Shown: in pieces, positions 5,691-8,265 of the stretch
Layout of the letters: each line of letters opens with the position of its first letter
How positions within the stretch are numbered: the stretch's first letter is position 1
Source: an uncultured Thermoproteales archaeon
Lineage (GTDB): Archaea > Thermoproteota > Thermoprotei > Thermoproteales > Thermoproteaceae
DNA: 8,265 nt
Direction of reading: 5' to 3'
NCBI GenBank assembly: GCA_946480885.1
Contig: CAMLLK010000024.1
Span: 1-8,265 of the forward strand
The notes under the pieces: generated by a model
The model's database searches: none
What the model was told of the DNA's origin: nothing
Seen by the model: the letters and a program-made list of their open reading frames with translations, nothing else
Translations under genes and position numbers: made by a program

Positions 5691-7655
5691 GTGTTAAAAA
5701 AAGAAGAAATCGAAAAGGCCATTGGGAAGCCAGTTCCCCAGTTTGTAAGAGATGTTTTAGAACACCCCCCGTTTAGAGTCACTGTAACTACAAATTTAGA
5801 GACGCTCACTGCATATCTCCGTAAGTTTCCAGTAGACATAGTGCCTGTCTTTAAATCTATCTTCTCAGATGATGTGGCTGGAGTTGTCTACCCACAGACT
5901 AGCCTACTTTTAAAGAGTAAGAAAAAAGATGTGAATCTGGGAGAGTTGATAAATCAGCCGCTAGTTGTAAAAGAGAGTTGGAAGATTGAAAATGTAGTAG
6001 AGATCTTAATGAGTGAGTCAAAGTGGGGCGCAGTGGTTGTAGACGAAGAGGGCAAATACGTAGGAGTGGTAAGTCTAAGAGGACTACTTTCAGCTTTAGC
6101 GCTGCGGGAGCCTAAGGCTAAGTCTGTAAACGCAGTGTACAGCCAAGCCGAGGAAAAAAAGTCGAGAATTGGATTTGTAAAAGCTATTGAAAGAGTGGAC
6201 AAAGTGTTTAAGAAAATCGCCGGCGGCGTGTACGACGGCTATGTAGTACTTAACAGAGAGGGAGGCGCCGCGGGGGTTTTGACAGTGTGGGATTTTGTAA
6301 AATCTAGAAGGTGGTATAAGGGGAGCGGCGAGCCTAGGCCGATTTTTGGAAAGGGGGCCGCCAGGGGCGAGAGTAAACACGTCGGCGTGGCTAGGGTGTG
6401 GAGAGTAATGTTTAAAGGCGTTGCCGTGGCTACGCCAGACACTCCGTTGGAAGAAGTGGCGAGATATATGGCAGATAGTGGGCTATACGTCGTGCCTGTT
6501 GTGGACAGATCCGGCAAAGTAATTGGGTCTGTGTCTGTGTGGGATGTGTTCTACGGCTACCTCTACGGAGTTAAAGAAGGACGTGAAGACATAGCTGTCC
6601 GTAAGGCGGTAGAAGTACAAGTGACAAAGCCGTCTCTAGAGGCGGCTATAAGACTCAGACCTGTTAAACACGTCACTGGGCTCAGGGCGTCGAATATAAT
6701 GTTGAGAGATATACCTGCGGTAAATGTCAGAGATACAATGTCGAGGGTGAGAAAAGTTTTTCTAAGGTCAGGTAGCGAGATAGTGGCTGTAGTAGACGAC
6801 GAGGAGAAAATAGTGGGCTTTATAACACGTAGAGACTTTTTGACATATATAGCAGAGAAGTCGCTAGGTTTTTGGAAAAGGCAGAGGGGAAAGTGGCTAG
6901 TTCTTAAAGAACATGTGCTTCCGGGCGAGAGAGCTAAGATTGCAATAGAGGAGGGCACGGCTGGCGACATTATGAAGACTAGCTACCCAACTGCGAGAGA
7001 GGATTCTACAGTGGAGGAAATTGCCTATAAGATGTTGGCTGCCGGCACTGATTATATAGTCATAGTCGACGAGAATGGAGCGGCGGTGGGGGTTGTTACA
7101 AAGAGAGAATTGGCGAAGGCGTATGCCGAGCGGGGTCGGAGTGTAACAGTAGGCGAGTTAATGACGCCGCTTGAAGTAGCCGTTGTAAACGTCTACAGTA
7201 GTTTATCCTCAGTAGTGCGTAAAATAAACGCATATGAGTTAGACGGCGTTTTAGTCACAGAGGGAAATGAACTAAAGGGCGTCGTCTCAGTGGAGGATTT
7301 AACTTTGAGACCTATTGAAGAGACGTTGAGAGGCGAGAAGATTGTATTTTTCACAAAGTCTGGAGAGTTAAAGAAGAAGACGACTGGTTTGAGTAGAATG
7401 CGCTACTCTAAGGCCGGCACTCTAATGGCCATAGACGTTATGAAGACGGCTCAGTATGTAGCTACGGTGAATTCAGAAGTTAGAGAAGTTATTGAAAATC
7501 TCATAGATCAAGGAGTATTGCCTGTAGTAGATGAACAAGGAAGACTGGCAGGTGCGCTTAACGTTATGGATATTGTAAAAGATCTAGCGAGAGTATATGT
7601 GACATATGCCGCGCCAGAGAAAATTGTTGAGGAGGTCAAAGAGAGAGTTAAATAG
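5691..7655 (+). CDS. CBS-domain repeat protein, seven clear and one degenerate CBS unit
   Basis: CBS domains pair into Bateman modules that bind adenosine nucleotides (AMP, ATP, SAM) and usually regulate an attached or partner protein. This 654-residue protein appears to consist almost only of such units: a degenerate one at about 28-75, then about 85-137, 165-205, 235-290, 333-385, 424-476, 487-538 and 581-632. That would make four modules. The ribose-contact motif (T/S)xxD is intact in units at T198/D201, S282/D285, T379/D382 and S533/D536; it is altered at S128/G131, T470/E473 and N624/D627, so perhaps only some sites bind ligand. No enzyme, transporter, DNA-binding or membrane segment is visible, so it probably acts in the cytoplasm on a separate partner. 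The GTG start fits the TATA-like box 25 bases upstream. The CDC48 gene follows 39 bases downstream with its own box. Confidence 0.9.
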   Translation: MLKKEEIEKAIGKPVPQFVRDVLEHPPFRVTVTTNLETLTAYLRKFPVDIVPVFKSIFSDDVAGVVYPQTSLLLKSKKKDVNLGELINQPLVVKESWKIENVVEILMSESKWGAVVVDEEGKYVGVVSLRGLLSALALREPKAKSVNAVYSQAEEKKSRIGFVKAIERVDKVFKKIAGGVYDGYVVLNREGGAAGVLTVWDFVKSRRWYKGSGEPRPIFGKGAARGESKHVGVARVWRVMFKGVAVATPDTPLEEVARYMADSGLYVVPVVDRSGKVIGSVSVWDVFYGYLYGVKEGREDIAVRKAVEVQVTKPSLEAAIRLRPVKHVTGLRASNIMLRDIPAVNVRDTMSRVRKVFLRSGSEIVAVVDDEEKIVGFITRRDFLTYIAEKSLGFWKRQRGKWLVLKEHVLPGERAKIAIEEGTAGDIMKTSYPTAREDSTVEEIAYKMLAAGTDYIVIVDENGAAVGVVTKRELAKAYAERGRSVTVGELMTPLEVAVVNVYSSLSSVVRKINAYELDGVLVTEGNELKGVVSVEDLTLRPIEETLRGEKIVFFTKSGELKKKTTGLSRMRYSKAGTLMAIDVMKTAQYVATVNSEVREVIENLIDQGVLPVVDEQGRLAGALNVMDIVKDLARVYVTYAAPEKIVEEVKERVK

Positions 7656-7667
7656 TCTTTATTCAAG

Positions 7668-7675
7668 TTTTTATA
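7668..7675 (+). promoter_or_regulatory. TATA-like box for the CDC48/VAT gene
   Basis: TTTTTATA is centred about 23 bases before the ATG at 7695, so the AAA ATPase gene probably has its own nearly leaderless transcript. The T-rich run from the CBS stop codon through this box could also help end the upstream transcript. Confidence 0.5.
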
Positions 7676-7694
7676 GGTAGAGCAATAGAGAGAC

Positions 7695-8265
7695 ATGACT
7701 GAGGTAATTCTAAAAGTAGCAGAGGCGCGTTCTCGCGACGTGGGGAGAAGTATAGTCAGAATACCCGTTCGGATTATGAAAAAACTTGGCATAGAGCCAG
7801 GCGACTATGTCGAAATTATGGGGCGGAAGTCTGCCTTTGCACAAGTGTGGCCTTCTTATCCAGAGGATGAAGACAAAGAAGTCATTAGAATGGACGGCAT
7901 TATTAGACAAAACGCGGGAGTCGGCATAGGAGACACTGTAAAAGTCAGAAAGGCACAACTAAGGCCGGCGCAGAGAGTAGTACTAGCCCCGACAGAGCCT
8001 GTCAGAGTAGACCCCGAGTATTTGCGAAAACAAATTCTACTTGGAAAGCCTGTGGCTAGGGGGCAGGCTATTGACGTACCTTTCTACGGCGGCGCCATTA
8101 GATTTGTCGTCGTCCAAGTCCAGCCTGGGCCCGCTGCGTATGTCTCTATAGATACTGAAGTTACAGTAAGAGAAGAGCCTGTTAAAGAGGCAGAGTTGAC
8201 AATTCCAAGAGTGACTTGGGAGGATATTGGGGATTTGGAGGATGCTAAGCAGAAGATTCGTGAGC
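7695..8265 (+). CDS. cdc48: CDC48/VAT AAA+ ATPase, N-terminal 190 codons only (runs off window end)
   Basis: Archaeal CDC48/VAT is a cytoplasmic hexameric ATPase that unfolds proteins, often for the proteasome. The window holds only the substrate-binding N-domain and the first residues leading into the D1 ATPase. Residues about 4-92 are the double-psi barrel, marked by RDVGRSIVRIP (14-24) and IRMDGIIRQNAGVGIGDTVK (64-83). Residues about 93-165 are the second subdomain (LRKQILLGKPVARGQ, 110-124; VVQVQPGPAAYVSIDTE, 139-155). PRVTWEDIGDLEDAKQKIRE (171-190) is the conserved lead-in to D1. The Walker motifs and second ATPase domain lie beyond the window; family members run to roughly 730-760 residues. 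The frame stays open to the last base, which is truncation by the window and not a broken gene. The ATG is supported by a TATA-like box about 23 bases upstream. Confidence 0.95.
   Translation, partial: MTEVILKVAEARSRDVGRSIVRIPVRIMKKLGIEPGDYVEIMGRKSAFAQVWPSYPEDEDKEVIRMDGIIRQNAGVGIGDTVKVRKAQLRPAQRVVLAPTEPVRVDPEYLRKQILLGKPVARGQAIDVPFYGGAIRFVVVQVQPGPAAYVSIDTEVTVREEPVKEAELTIPRVTWEDIGDLEDAKQKIRE

Noticed and set aside
6563..6970. A 135-codon minus-strand open frame inside the CBS gene
   Set aside because: It is the antisense shadow of a strongly supported protein; its product is Ser/Thr-rich with no domain and has no promoter signal. The same applies to the other minus-strand frames at 1579-1830, 2196-2513, 2605-2880, 5954-6202, 6096-6380 and 6239-6517.
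7508..7958. Two minus-strand frames (7508-7792 and 7710-7958) across the CBS-CDC48 junction
   Set aside because: The plus strand here encodes the end of the CBS protein and the recognisable CDC48 N-domain, so these are shadows.
7695..8265. A broken or pseudogene CDC48 lacking its ATPase domains
   Set aside because: The frame is open to the final base; the missing part is simply outside the window.
1..8265. CRISPR array, insertion sequence, integrase, toxin-antitoxin pair or phage genes
   Set aside because: No regularly spaced repeats, terminal inverted repeats, transposase or integrase motifs, or recognisable toxin or antitoxin families were seen on either strand.

Overview
The window looks like chromosomal DNA of a hyperthermophilic crenarchaeon of the order Thermoproteales, most likely a Pyrobaculum species; this is inferred from protein character and gene structure, not from a search. 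The clues are an archaeal CDC48/VAT N-domain, an archaeal-type UMP kinase, an Ygr210-like archaeal GTPase, a CBS-only protein, many GTG starts, and AT-rich TATA-like boxes centred about 22-26 bases upstream of most start codons. Such spacing means largely leaderless mRNAs, a known habit of Pyrobaculum. It is dense housekeeping DNA. There is no sign of a transposon, prophage, CRISPR array, tRNA or rRNA.

Layout, left to right: a four-helix membrane protein of unknown function whose start may lie outside the window (6-458, +); a 90-residue orphan protein (492-764, +), then 20 bases later seryl-tRNA synthetase (serS, 785-2113, +); an unrecognised 173-residue protein (2206-2727, +) overlapping by 23 bases the UMP kinase gene (2705-3364, +); a 117-base gap with a GC-rich foldable element and a palindrome on a promoter; a HIT-family nucleotide hydrolase (3482-3892, +); a small helix-turn-helix protein (3927-4394, +) whose tail overlaps, tail to tail, an Obg/YchF-superfamily GTPase (4387-5592, -); a divergent promoter region; a 654-residue protein made almost wholly of CBS-like repeats (5691-7655, +); and the first 190 codons of a CDC48/VAT AAA ATPase (7695-8265, +), running off the end.

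The recognised genes cover translation (serS, the probable ribosome-associated GTPase), nucleotide metabolism and sensing (UMP kinase, HIT hydrolase, CBS protein) and protein quality control (CDC48). They do not form one pathway. The only likely operons are 90-residue orphan-serS and 173-residue orphan-UMP kinase; most other genes have their own TATA box.

No gene-free stretch exceeds 300 bases. The gaps are 117 bases (3365-3481), 98 (5593-5690) and 92 (2114-2205). Each holds promoters; two also hold candidate RNA elements that are suggestive only. I found no convincing new multi-gene system. The best leads are the GC-rich element at 3375-3434, the operator-like dyad at 3444-3467, a weak antisense C/D-box RNA candidate at 2114-2160, and the CBS-repeat protein.
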